Shown piece after piece: positions 26,363 to 34,520 of a DNA stretch of 64,000 nucleotides (positions are counted from its first letter, which is position 1; every line of letters begins with the position of its first letter). This DNA comes from UTPRO1 sp031400185 (lineage in GTDB: Bacteria > Desulfobacterota > Binatia > UTPRO1). The stretch is from NCBI GenBank assembly GCA_031400185.1, contig JANNPN010000182.1, positions 18,235 through 82,234 on the forward strand, given 5' to 3'. The position numbers and the translations under genes were made by a program. The notes beneath the pieces were generated by a model. It was not told the origin of the DNA. It saw only the letters and a program-made list of their open reading frames with translations, and did not search any database.

Positions 26363-27166
26363 CGCGGAGCCCGGATCCTCGTCGCGCTCGGCCGCCTTCT
26401 CCGCGTCCCACAGCGCCTCCAGCTCGGGTTGCGGGACCGCGTGGATGTCGCGCCCCTCCGCCACGAGCGCGCGCTCGATCCCGCGGAATCGGCGCGAGAA
26501 GCGCGCGAGCGCCTCGCGGAGACACACTTCGACGTTCTGATCCGCGAGGCGCCCGACGCTCGCGAGCGCGAAAAGCGCGTCGCCGAGCTCGTGAGCGACA
26601 CGGCTGCCGACCCCGCTTGCGAGGGCCTCTTCGAGCTCTCGGATCTCCTCGTGCACCTTGCCCATCGCCGCCTCCGGCGACGACCAGTCGAAGCCGACCC
26701 GCGCCGCTTTCTCGCCCATACGATGCGCGGCGTGCAGCGCGGGAAGCTCGCGGGGAAGGCCACTCAGGATCGAGGTATCCGCCGCCGCGCCCTTCTTCGC
26801 ACGCTCGTCCGCCTTGATCCGCGACCAGTTGCGTAAGACCTCGTCGGTATCGGCGACCGTCGTGTTGCCGAAGACGTGCGGATGGCGGCGCACCATCTTG
26901 TCGATCGTGCCGGTGACGACGTCGTCGATGGTGAAGCGTCCGGCGGCAGCCGCCATGTCCGCCTGGAAGACGATCTGCAAGAGTAGGTCGCCGAGCTCGT
27001 CGCGGAGGTCCGCCGGGTCGTCGCGATCGAGCGCGTCGAGGGCCTCGTACGACTCTTCGAGGAGACAGCCGCGAAGACTCTGCGGCGTTTGCTCGCGATC
27101 CCACGGGCAACCGTCGGGACCACGCAGGCGGCGGACGACGTCGACGAGTTCGCTGAATCGGCTCAT
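26357..27166 (-). CDS. mazG: Nucleoside triphosphate pyrophosphohydrolase MazG
   Basis: 269 residues with two MazG domains. The first holds LLEESYEALDAL and RDELGDLLLQIVFQ (the ExxE and ExxD metal ligands). The second holds VHEEIRELEEAL and AHELGDALFAL. PDGCPWDREQTPQSL is the usual N-terminal signature. It hydrolyses NTPs to NMPs and is linked to housecleaning and ppGpp control. The start ATG 27166 (MSRFSELV) is preferred over the open frame to 27223. It is divergent from the glutaredoxin gene. Confidence 0.94.
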   Translation of the reverse strand: MSRFSELVDVVRRLRGPDGCPWDREQTPQSLRGCLLEESYEALDALDRDDPADLRDELGDLLLQIVFQADMAAAAGRFTIDDVVTGTIDKMVRRHPHVFGNTTVADTDEVLRNWSRIKADERAKKGAAADTSILSGLPRELPALHAAHRMGEKAARVGFDWSSPEAAMGKVHEEIRELEEALASGVGSRVAHELGDALFALASVGRLADQNVEVCLREALARFSRRFRGIERALVAEGRDIHAVPQPELEALWDAEKAAERDEDPGSAL

Positions 27167-27263
27167 CGTGCAAACGTTCCGAGGTCGATGGCGGTTGTCA
27201 AATCGCGGGTCGCCGACGGGCAATGCGGTTGCGGCAGCCCGGGGACGCCGTTAGGCTCCGTGC

Positions 27264-27515
27264 ATGGCGAGGGTGATCGTCTACACGACGCAAATGTGTC
27301 CGTACTGCGTGCAAGCGAAGCGACTGCTCGGCGAGAAGTCTATTCCCTACGACGAGATCGACGTCGGCAGCGACGCCGCGGTCCGCGACGAGATGATCCA
27401 GAAGGCGGGGGGTCGTCGGACGGTGCCGCAGATCTTCATCGACGGCGCGCACGTAGGCGGATACACCGAGCTCCGCGCGCTGGCGGACAAAGGCGGTCTC
27501 ACGGGGCTTCCGTAG
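27264..27515 (+). CDS. grxC: Glutaredoxin 3
   Basis: 83 residues, thioredoxin fold. The dithiol active site CPYC sits near residue 12; TVPQIFIDGAHVGG, with the cis-Pro, and GGYTEL complete the glutathione site. It reduces disulfides at the expense of glutathione. It stands alone between divergent mazG and a convergent ACT-domain gene. Confidence 0.95.
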   Translation: MARVIVYTTQMCPYCVQAKRLLGEKSIPYDEIDVGSDAAVRDEMIQKAGGRRTVPQIFIDGAHVGGYTELRALADKGGLTGLP

Positions 27516-27527
27516 GCGCGGCAGTGT

Positions 27528-28073
27528 TCAGTCGGCGTCGGCGCCGAACGTTACGTCGATTTGCAGCTCTTCGCTGATCGCCTGGAGCCGTCGTCCAAGC
27601 GCTGCCCCGTCCACCTGCTGAGGCACGTCGAGATCCATCCGCATCGTGTAGATCGGCGTCCCGCTCTCGGGCTCCGGCCGCGACTGGGTGGTCATCGCGG
27701 CGATCGTGACCGCGTGATCGGCGAGGCAGCGCGCGATCTTCGCGACGATCCCGGCGCGATCGACGCCGATCGCCTGCAAGCCGTAGCGCTGGGCGCGGGC
27801 GCGGGTCGCGTACGGCACCGGCTCCCCTTCGAGAGGCCGGAAGAAGACGGTCAGGCGCTTCTCCCACTCGAGACGCTTGCAGCCAGACGAAAGGCGTTGT
27901 TCCGCGTCCGCGCTCGCCGAGGAGAGCAGCAACAGCACGGCGAACTCGCTCCCAAGGATCGTCATGCTCGAGTCCTCGAGGTTGCAGTCACACTCGTAGA
28001 TGAGCTCGGCGAGGTCGGCGACGATGCCGGGGCGGTCGCGTCCAATGGCCGACAGCGCGTACCAGCTCTTCAT
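27528..28073 (-). CDS. Double ACT-domain protein, GcvR-like
   Basis: 181 residues with two ACT domains. The first begins ALSAIGRDRPGIVADLAELI and the second QAIGVDRAGIVAKIARCLAD, both showing the RxGIV glycine turn that binds small amino acids. The architecture equals GcvR, the repressor partner of the glycine cleavage system, but no gcv gene is near, so it is named only by fold. ATG 28085 is a possible start adding four residues. Confidence 0.85.
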   Translation of the reverse strand: MKSWYALSAIGRDRPGIVADLAELIYECDCNLEDSSMTILGSEFAVLLLLSSASADAEQRLSSGCKRLEWEKRLTVFFRPLEGEPVPYATRARAQRYGLQAIGVDRAGIVAKIARCLADHAVTIAAMTTQSRPEPESGTPIYTMRMDLDVPQQVDGAALGRRLQAISEELQIDVTFGADAD

Positions 28074-28105
28074 GGCGTCGCGCATAGCGGCCGCTCTGGT
28101 CGTGG

Positions 28106-28915
28106 TCAATCGGCGGCGGAGGCGGCGAGCTCGAGCCCGCCGAAGAAGGCGAGGATCGCGGCCGTGAAAAGCGCTGGCATTTCGATCGGCAGATTGTGTC
28201 CCGCGTCCGGCACCATGACGAGCCGCGAACGCGGAATGCGACGCGACAGGATTACCGAGCCCCCCGGCGGCGTCATCTGGTCGGCGAGGCCCTGGAGGAT
28301 GAGCGTCGGGGCGCGGACGGCGCCGAGCTCTTGGGTCCAGTTGTACGCGCCGAAGGCACGGGCGCTCGCGGCGTAGGCCCGCGGGTCGTTCGCGCGAGTC
28401 TGCTCCGCGAGCGCACGGACCGCGTCGGGGTATGCCGCCGCGAACGCGGGACCGAAGCCGCGCGGATCCGGGTCGCGGTCGGCAGGACCGAACCCGCTCC
28501 GCTCGATCGTGTCGGCGAGGCGGTTCCACGCCACTGCGGCCTTCGGGCCGACCTCGCTCGACGTGCTCGCGAGTACGAGACCGAGCGCGCGCTCCGGGAA
28601 GTCGAGGGCGAAACGCTGCGCGACCACGCCGCCGCCGGAATGGCCGACGACGTACGCCGTCGGGGATCCGACGTGGTCGAGCAGCCCCGCGAGATCGCGG
28701 GCGAAGAGTGTCGGGGAATAGGGGCCCGTCGGCGTGTCGGACCGACCCGCGCCCCGGAGGTCCCAGCGCAAGACCCGGTAGCGCTTCGCCAGCGCGTCGA
28801 CGTGCGGCGCGAAGAACTCGAGCCGGCCGCCGAGGCCGTGCGTCAACACCACGAGCGGACCGATTTCGCCGGTCAGCTCGTAGTGTAGACGCACTCCTGC
28901 GACGCTCGCATCCAC
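28106..28915 (-). CDS. Alpha/beta hydrolase
   Basis: 269 residues. The oxyanion HG motif (LTHGLGG), the nucleophile elbow GHSGGGV, the acid in LILQGLADQMTP and the catalytic His in VPDAGHNLP form a full catalytic triad. WDLRGAGRSD is the typical strand-4 turn of the 3-oxoadipate enol-lactonase / haloperoxidase group. The substrate is unknown. It lies between a conserved unknown gene and the ACT-domain gene, all on the minus strand. Confidence 0.9.
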   Translation of the reverse strand: MDASVAGVRLHYELTGEIGPLVVLTHGLGGRLEFFAPHVDALAKRYRVLRWDLRGAGRSDTPTGPYSPTLFARDLAGLLDHVGSPTAYVVGHSGGGVVAQRFALDFPERALGLVLASTSSEVGPKAAVAWNRLADTIERSGFGPADRDPDPRGFGPAFAAAYPDAVRALAEQTRANDPRAYAASARAFGAYNWTQELGAVRAPTLILQGLADQMTPPGGSVILSRRIPRSRLVMVPDAGHNLPIEMPALFTAAILAFFGGLELAASAAD

Positions 28916-28975
28916 GGCGAGCGCAGCTTTAGCGCAACCTCGTCCGCCCGGGAAAGCGTACCCGGTCCGTGACCG

Positions 28976-29386
28976 TCAAGCCGAGTCGGCGAAGATGAGC
29001 GGTTGCTTCCCAGCGAGCAGCCGACGCCGCGCCGCCGGGCTCCGGTTCGCTGATGCGACCCTCCAGCGCCACGCGATGAGCGCACGCCGGAGCGGCTCGT
29101 GGGCGAGGCCCAGGGCATCGCACACGTTGACGAAGGAATAGAGCCAACGGCGGTCGTCGGACAGGATCCAGCGCTCGGCCTCGTTGGGCCGTGTGGGGGA
29201 GCCCGCAGTCCCGACCACGCGTCGTTGGAACACGACGATGGCGTCGCAAAGAACCGCCAACAGGAGTCGACGTTCTGGTTCCGCTACCTCGAGCGCCCGG
29301 GTAGTCTCGGCAAACTGCTCGGGCAGGAGCGGGAACGTGTCATCCCACTGATGATCTCCACGATGGAGCATTGCAGGGTTTGACAT
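28976..29386 (-). CDS. Conserved hypothetical protein, 136 residues
   Basis: The start ATG 29386 is supported by GAGAGG eight bases upstream. It is a soluble, mostly helical protein. The pattern RRLLLAVLCDAIVVFQR, then EAERWILSDDRRWLYSFVNV and CDALGLAHEPLRRAL, resembles a short family I have seen in deltaproteobacterial genomes without a known function. Its helix content and basic tail (AWRWRV, then RRRLLAGK) would suit nucleic-acid or protein binding, but that is speculation. It is 60 bases upstream of the hydrolase gene. The frame stays open far upstream to 30403, but that is a shadow of the next gene. Confidence 0.75.
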   Translation of the reverse strand: MSNPAMLHRGDHQWDDTFPLLPEQFAETTRALEVAEPERRLLLAVLCDAIVVFQRRVVGTAGSPTRPNEAERWILSDDRRWLYSFVNVCDALGLAHEPLRRALIAWRWRVASANRSPAARRRLLAGKQPLIFADSA

Positions 29387-29487
29387 GGCGTTATCCTCTC
29401 TACTGGCAGGTACGCAGGTCCTCGGCGGGAAGTTTCGCATGCCGGGTGCCCCGCTCCGGCGCGGCGCGTCAGTTCGCCCGCACGGAG

Positions 29488-30615
29488 TCAGGCCGTGGCG
29501 CGGCGGCCGAGAGCGATCAACGCGATCGAGAAGGCATACGTCCCGAGCGCCGACATCCAGAGGAACCAGTCGAGGCGTCCGACGAGCGTCAAGCCCACGA
29601 GCAGATAGGCGAACTCCCGGCTCGCGAAGGCCTCGTAGACCGTTCGTTGGGCGTCTGTCGGAGGCCGGCGCACGATACACGTGTAGACGGTCGTCATCGC
29701 CAGCAGCACGCCGGTGAGGAGCACCCAACCCAGCACGGCTACGGTCGGGTCGCCGCTCCGACGATGGAGGCCGCTCGCGATGCCGCCGAAGAGGAAGAGG
29801 TGGACGAGGTTGTCCCCGAGGATGTCGAGCTTCGCGCCGAAGGAGCTCTCGCGAAACGTGAGACGGGCGATCTCGCCGTCGCAGCCGTCGATGATCGTCG
29901 AGAGCAGGAAAAGCAGCGCGCCGCACATCGCTGCACCCGGCGTCCCGCGCGCGAAGCACAACCCGCCGGCGATCCCGATGGCGATCGATGCAATCGTCAC
30001 CTGGTTCGGCGAAATGCCCGTCGGGAGCAGCAGGCGTGTGAGCGCGCGTGAGAAGCGCCGGTCGACCACGCGTGTGAACCAGCCGTCGCCGGTACGCCCG
30101 ATGCGCGCGTAGAGCGCGAGCTCGGCGGCGATGCGGCTTTCGGCGTCGCGCGCGCTCGTCACGAGCCCGCCCGGGGGCGGGGTCCACGCGGTCGCCTCCG
30201 CGGGCGGTGCCAGGGAGGCGGCATCCCGAGCGTCGCGGAGCTGCGCAGCGACGGTTGCGCCGTCTGCGCGCCAGAGGCAGGCCGGGGGCGGCGCCGCGAG
30301 GGGACGCGACTCGGTGGCGGCGACGAGCGCGGCGATCGTCGCGGGCTCCGTGACGGTGGTCGCCGCAGTGACCACGACGATCGCCGTGGCGTCGTAGCTC
30401 CATGGAGGCGCGTCAGCGCTCCAGCCGACCGCGATCTGCGGCAGGCGCAAGGGCATCGACGGTCGCGGGCCCACGCAGAGGAGCCGTCGCGCGCCCGCGC
30501 GTGCGAGCACGAACGCGGCGCGTTCCACGAGGCGAAGACCACCGACGATCTCGCCCGCGCCCGGACCGACTGCGATCACCCCGTCAAAGGGCGGCCCGGC
30601 CCCGGCGTCAGGCAC
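29488..30615 (-). CDS. CDP-alcohol phosphatidyltransferase with N-terminal accessory domain
   Basis: 375 residues, GTG start. The C-terminal half is an integral-membrane CDP-alcohol phosphotransferase with the full signature: D243, D246-G247, A250-R251, G260, D264, D268. Residues 1-165 form an alpha/beta domain without the nucleotide-binding loop of true nucleotidyltransferases, so it looks like a decayed version of the IPCT half of bifunctional IPCT-DIPPS enzymes. It would transfer a phospho-alcohol from a CDP-activated donor to a second alcohol. It is the last gene of a six-gene operon and overlaps the oxidoreductase stop by eight bases. Substrates are not known. Confidence 0.85.
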   Translation of the reverse strand: MPDAGAGPPFDGVIAVGPGAGEIVGGLRLVERAAFVLARAGARRLLCVGPRPSMPLRLPQIAVGWSADAPPWSYDATAIVVVTAATTVTEPATIAALVAATESRPLAAPPPACLWRADGATVAAQLRDARDAASLAPPAEATAWTPPPGGLVTSARDAESRIAAELALYARIGRTGDGWFTRVVDRRFSRALTRLLLPTGISPNQVTIASIAIGIAGGLCFARGTPGAAMCGALLFLLSTIIDGCDGEIARLTFRESSFGAKLDILGDNLVHLFLFGGIASGLHRRSGDPTVAVLGWVLLTGVLLAMTTVYTCIVRRPPTDAQRTVYEAFASREFAYLLVGLTLVGRLDWFLWMSALGTYAFSIALIALGRRATA

Positions 30616-31687
30616 CGCTGGTCGGATTCGAGGGCCGCGCGTCCGGGACCGGGTCGACCAGTATCACGCGCACGCCGCCGTTCGCCGCCGATTGATAGCC
30701 CCGCTCGACCAGCCGGCAGCAGGCTTCGGCCTCGCGAAAGTTCTCGCCGCGCACGTTCGGATCGTGCAGCTCCTGATGGAAGTCATCGAGCATCGTCGCG
30801 AACCAGTCCGCGTGATACGAGCCTGCGGACAGCGGCTGCGCGAAGGCCGTTTCAACCGGCGTGCGCTCGCCGACCGCCGTGACGAGCGTCCGATCGGCGA
30901 TCGTCACGCTGCCGAGCGCGCCGGTCACCATGCCGGTGTTGCGGCGCACGTCACCCGCCCACGTGAGGAAGATTTCTGCCCGCGCATTCGGGAACTCGAC
31001 CGCGCACTCGGCGGTGTCCTCGACGCCGGCCGTAGTGAACTTGCGCTGCGAGGTGACGGCTGTGATCGCGACCGGGTCGGCGTCGACGAGATGCCGTGCC
31101 AGATAAAAGGCATGCCATCCGTGGTCCACCATGATGCCGCCGCCGGCGCGCGCAGGATCGAGCCGCCATGTGCCGCCGTCGCCTGCGTCCGTCGGCGGTG
31201 TCGTACGGATCGTCTCGAGCCGGACGTGCGTGACCGCGCCGACGTCGCCGCGCCGGAGCGTGCGCTTCGCTGTGCGGATGATCGGCGCGTACTTCCAGTT
31301 GTGGGTCGTGAACACCACCGCGCGCGCCGCGCTCGCGGCGCTCCGGATTCGGCGGCACTCGTCCCACTGGACCGTGAGCGGCTTTTCGCAGAGCACGTGC
31401 ACCCGTTTTGCGAGGGCCTCGAGCACGATCGCGGTGTGGCTCGCGGGCGGGGTCGCGACGTCGACGAAGTCGAGGCGCTCGGTCTTGAGCAGCTCCTCGA
31501 GCGTCGCGTAACGCTTCGCGGTTGGCAGGAGCTCGGCCGCAAGCGCGAGGCGCGCCTCGTCGGAATCGCACACGGCCACGATCGTGAACTGCCGGTGCTT
31601 CTGCCATGCGGGCAGGTGGCCCTCGACGGCGACGTTGCCAAACCCGACGATCGCGCCGCGAAGCGGTCGGGGACGTCGCGCGGTCAC
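30608..31687 (-). CDS. Gfo/Idh/MocA family oxidoreductase
   Basis: 359 residues, GTG start overlapping the aminotransferase stop (GTGA). The N-terminal Rossmann fold has IVGFGNVA, the conserved Lys lies in CEKPLT, and DHGWHAFYLA carries the catalytic His of the C-terminal domain. Family members oxidise sugar or inositol hydroxyls with NAD(P). In this operon it could make the ketone that the neighbouring aminotransferase needs. The exact substrate cannot be read from sequence. Confidence 0.9.
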   Translation of the reverse strand: MTARRPRPLRGAIVGFGNVAVEGHLPAWQKHRQFTIVAVCDSDEARLALAAELLPTAKRYATLEELLKTERLDFVDVATPPASHTAIVLEALAKRVHVLCEKPLTVQWDECRRIRSAASAARAVVFTTHNWKYAPIIRTAKRTLRRGDVGAVTHVRLETIRTTPPTDAGDGGTWRLDPARAGGGIMVDHGWHAFYLARHLVDADPVAITAVTSQRKFTTAGVEDTAECAVEFPNARAEIFLTWAGDVRRNTGMVTGALGSVTIADRTLVTAVGERTPVETAFAQPLSAGSYHADWFATMLDDFHQELHDPNVRGENFREAEACCRLVERGYQSAANGGVRVILVDPVPDARPSNPTSGA

Positions 31688-33006
31688 GGCGTCCCGAGCT
31701 CGGCTGCGGCGCGCGCGAACACCTGGTCCAGGATGTCGAGACCATGGTCCGCTTGCTCGCGCGTGATCGTGAGGGGCGGATTGATCCGGACGCGCGGGAA
31801 GTAGCCCATCATCAGGAGGCCGTGCTGCAGTGCATCGAGGAAGATGTGCTCGGTCGCGGATCGGCTCAGCAGCTCGTTCGTCGAGCGATCGGCGACGAGG
31901 TCCACCCCGATCATGAGGCCGACGCCGCGCACGTCGCCGATGAACGCATATTTCTCCTGCATGGCGCGTAGGCGATCGAGCATGTGGGCCCCGACTTGCG
32001 CGGCATGCTCGACCAGGCCCTCGTCCACGATAGCCTCGAGCGTCGCGAGCGCGGCCGTCGACGCGAGGGGGTTGCCGCCGTAACTCGAGGATGACGCGCT
32101 CGCACGCGCGAACGGCTCGGCCGAGACCACGTCATCGGACGAGATGAGCCCGCTGATCGGATACCCGTTCCCCATTCCCTTGCCGACGGTCAGGATGTCC
32201 GGGACCACGTCGGTGTGGTTGCAGCCGAACCACCGGCCGGTGCGTCCGAAGCCAGTAATCATCTCGTCCGCGATCAGGAGCGCACCGATATCCTTGGCGA
32301 TGTCTTGAATCGCGGGCAGGAACTCGCGGGGCGGAATGACGTTCCCCGCCGTACCCTGCATCGGCTCGATGACGATCGCCGCGACCGCACCCGAGGTCTG
32401 GCGCTTGATCGCTTGGCGGGCGAAATCCGCGCACGCGAGTCCGCAGTCGGGGTAGCGGAGCTGAAACGGACACCGTGCGCAATCGGCGTATGGCACTGAA
32501 AACCGTCCGCCTGGCAGCGGTCCCCATCCGTGCTTCGACTCGTCGCCGATGAGCCCCATGACGCCGGCGGTCTTGCCGTGGAACCCGCCCCAAAATCCGA
32601 CGATCTCGTGCTTTCCCGTGAAGGACATGGCGAGACGGAACGCCGCCTCGACCGCCTCCGCGCCGCCGCTGTAGAGCTGTGTGCGGCCGAGGTTCCCGGG
32701 TGCGAGCTTGGCGATCAGCTTCAGCAGCTTCGCGCGGTTCTCGGTCGTGAAGCTGCCGACTGAGATGCGGCGGAGCTGCGCTTCGACTTTCTCGATGTAG
32801 CTGGGGTGCGCGTGCCCGAGGCTTGCCACCGCGACGCCGGCAAAGAAATCGAGGTAAGTGTTGCCGTCGAGGTCGGTGACGGTGGCGCCGCGTCCGGAGG
32901 CGAGCGCAAGCTCCGAGAGCAGCGCGATGCGTTGCTGCCCGGGCGCGACCACCGCTTGCTCGTCGCGGAAGAGGCTGCGGGTCTTGGGGCCGGGTTTCTT
33001 ATCCAT
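31684..33006 (-). CDS. Class III pyridoxal-phosphate aminotransferase
   Basis: 440 residues from ATG 33006, which overlaps the ATP-grasp stop by eight bases. Fold type I: D247 in ADEMITGFGRTG, the PLP Lys276 in VGKGMGNGYP and SGGAEAVEAAFRLA. A Cys cluster C176, C179, C188, C192 (YADCARCPF, YPDCGLAC) sits where some GABA aminotransferases carry paired Cys that hold an Fe-S cluster in mammals. It transaminates a ketone or aldehyde with an amino donor. The operon context suggests a sugar-, cyclitol- or alcohol-phosphate substrate rather than GABA. The frame is open to 33063, but that part is weak. Confidence 0.9.
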   Translation of the reverse strand: MDKKPGPKTRSLFRDEQAVVAPGQQRIALLSELALASGRGATVTDLDGNTYLDFFAGVAVASLGHAHPSYIEKVEAQLRRISVGSFTTENRAKLLKLIAKLAPGNLGRTQLYSGGAEAVEAAFRLAMSFTGKHEIVGFWGGFHGKTAGVMGLIGDESKHGWGPLPGGRFSVPYADCARCPFQLRYPDCGLACADFARQAIKRQTSGAVAAIVIEPMQGTAGNVIPPREFLPAIQDIAKDIGALLIADEMITGFGRTGRWFGCNHTDVVPDILTVGKGMGNGYPISGLISSDDVVSAEPFARASASSSSYGGNPLASTAALATLEAIVDEGLVEHAAQVGAHMLDRLRAMQEKYAFIGDVRGVGLMIGVDLVADRSTNELLSRSATEHIFLDALQHGLLMMGYFPRVRINPPLTITREQADHGLDILDQVFARAAAELGTP

Positions 33007-33814
33007 ACCGTCCTTGCCTATGGCGAGCGGCCGCTCCGAGCCGGTCGGCGACGTAGCCGGCAATGGCGTCGGCGGCTTCGTCGCGGCAGCGTGCGAAGCT
33101 CGGCCAATCGTTGACGTCGACGAGGAACGGGGTGCCGGCGGGTGTCACGACGAGGTCGCCGCCGAAGACGTCGAGCCCGAGCGCGGATGCGCCGGCGTGG
33201 GCGGCTTCCCAGAGCACGGGGATGGGCGCGGGGATCTCGGATGTCGAGCCGTAGCAGCGAAAGAAGCGACCGTCCGCGACGCCGTAGAACTTCACGACCA
33301 CGCCGCCGACGTGATCCTGCACGACGGCCCGTGTGATGCCGCGGGCCGCGAACTGCGCGAGCGCCTCCCGCACGCCCGACGAGGTGTCGGCGAAAACGAC
33401 GTCGTCGGCCGCCATCGCATGGACGTCGCCGCGTTTCACCCAGCACGGTGCGTGCTGGGCGACGTTCGATGCTGCAGTGTCGGTTGCGACGATGCGGGTT
33501 CGTGGGTACGGCGCCGACGTCGCTGCGAGGCGCCGCACCGTCTCGTGGCGATGGCAGGCGCGAATCGCGTCGGGCGCATTGATGACCGGGATGCTCCCGG
33601 CGACGTCGTCGAGCACCGCCAGGCTCCGGGGCGATTGGCACATCGCAAGCACCGCTGCCGGCCGTTCGCGTGCGAGATCGTCGACCGTCCCGAGCGCCAT
33701 CGCGATGCCGCGCGCGGCCAGCGCATCGCGCGTGCGCTCGAGGATCGCAGCATCGTCGTCGACGCGGCCCGGAGAGTACTCGGGCTCGCGGAGCATCCCT
33801 ACGAGGAGCGTCAT
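32999..33814 (-). CDS. ATP-grasp enzyme, RimK- or inositol-phosphate-kinase-like
   Basis: 271 residues. ATP-grasp features: a lysine in CWVKRGD (K127), the VVQDHVGGVVVKFYG strand-loop (165-178), DVFGGDLV (215-222) and the metal-binding Asp/Asn of FLVDVNDWPSF (230-240). The GGVVVKFYG and VDVNDWPSFAR stretches look closer to inositol 1,3,4-trisphosphate 5/6-kinases (FKVYVV, DINYFPGY) than to peptide ligases, but this is by eye. It either ligates a carboxylate to an amine or phosphorylates a polyol. It is translationally coupled to the aminotransferase and seven bases from the nucleotidyltransferase. Confidence 0.75.
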   Translation of the reverse strand: MTLLVGMLREPEYSPGRVDDDAAILERTRDALAARGIAMALGTVDDLARERPAAVLAMCQSPRSLAVLDDVAGSIPVINAPDAIRACHRHETVRRLAATSAPYPRTRIVATDTAASNVAQHAPCWVKRGDVHAMAADDVVFADTSSGVREALAQFAARGITRAVVQDHVGGVVVKFYGVADGRFFRCYGSTSEIPAPIPVLWEAAHAGASALGLDVFGGDLVVTPAGTPFLVDVNDWPSFARCRDEAADAIAGYVADRLGAAARHRQGRYG

Positions 33815-33821
33815 CGGTGCT

Positions 33822-34520
33822 TCACGGCTTCACGCCGAGCAGGTGCTCGGCGGCGACGATGTCCTCGGGGCGATCGACGTCGATGCATGGTCCCACGTCG
33901 AATCCGTAGAGGGGATGACCGCGGGCGAGCAGGGCCGCGAGGATCGCGCGAAAAGCCGTGAAACGTCGCGCCGGCGCGTCATCCGCGAGGCCATACACGA
34001 GGGGTTGCAGGAAGTAAACGCCGGCCGTCACGTGGCGTGCGCGCATCGCGTCGCCGAGCGATCGAATGCGCTCCGCGGCGTCGACCTCGGCCCAGAGGGG
34101 CTTCTCGTCGTCGACCGTTTCCGTGACCCCGAGCACGCTCGTCCCCGGGGGAAGGTCGCACGCGCGCCGCACGAGCGCCGCGAGCGCGCCCGGGTTGCAC
34201 ACGGTGTCGACCGTTGTGAGTAAGAACGGCGCGTGCTCGAGGTGGGGCCTGAGCGCGAGGAAGCTCTCGGCCGAGCTGACCGTCGTACGCTGGACGACGT
34301 CGAGCGGGACGGGCCACGCCGTCGCGTGCAGATAGTTTCGCACGAGATCGGTCTCGGCGTTCACGATGCACGCGATGCGCGTCGCCCCGGCGCCAGCGAG
34401 CGCGTCGATCGTGCGTGCGATGAGCGGCCGGCCGCCGATTTCGAGAAGCGGCTTCGGCGTGGTGATCCCACGCGCCTGGAGGCGCTCGCCGAGCCCGGCG
34501 GCGATGATTCCCGCGATCAT
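33822..34520 (-). CDS. Sugar-phosphate-type nucleotidyltransferase
   Basis: 232 residues. It has the NTP-transferase loop IIAAGLGERL and the TPKPLLEIGGRPLIAR lysine motif, then LTTVDTV with a metal-binding Asp. This is the GT-A fold that makes CDP-, UDP- or dTDP-activated alcohols or sugars. In this operon it is the likely source of the activated donor for the CDP-alcohol phosphotransferase, whose own N-terminal domain lacks this loop. The ATG start overlaps the HAD stop (ATGA). Confidence 0.88.
   Translation of the reverse strand: MIAGIIAAGLGERLQARGITTPKPLLEIGGRPLIARTIDALAGAGATRIACIVNAETDLVRNYLHATAWPVPLDVVQRTTVSSAESFLALRPHLEHAPFLLTTVDTVCNPGALAALVRRACDLPPGTSVLGVTETVDDEKPLWAEVDAAERIRSLGDAMRARHVTAGVYFLQPLVYGLADDAPARRFTAFRAILAALLARGHPLYGFDVGPCIDVDRPEDIVAAEHLLGVKP

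Noticed and set aside
28976..30403. A 475-codon version of the conserved unknown
   Set aside because: The upstream two thirds is antisense-free but out of frame with the phosphotransferase gene on the same strand, which has a complete active-site motif; the strong ribosome binding site is at 29386.
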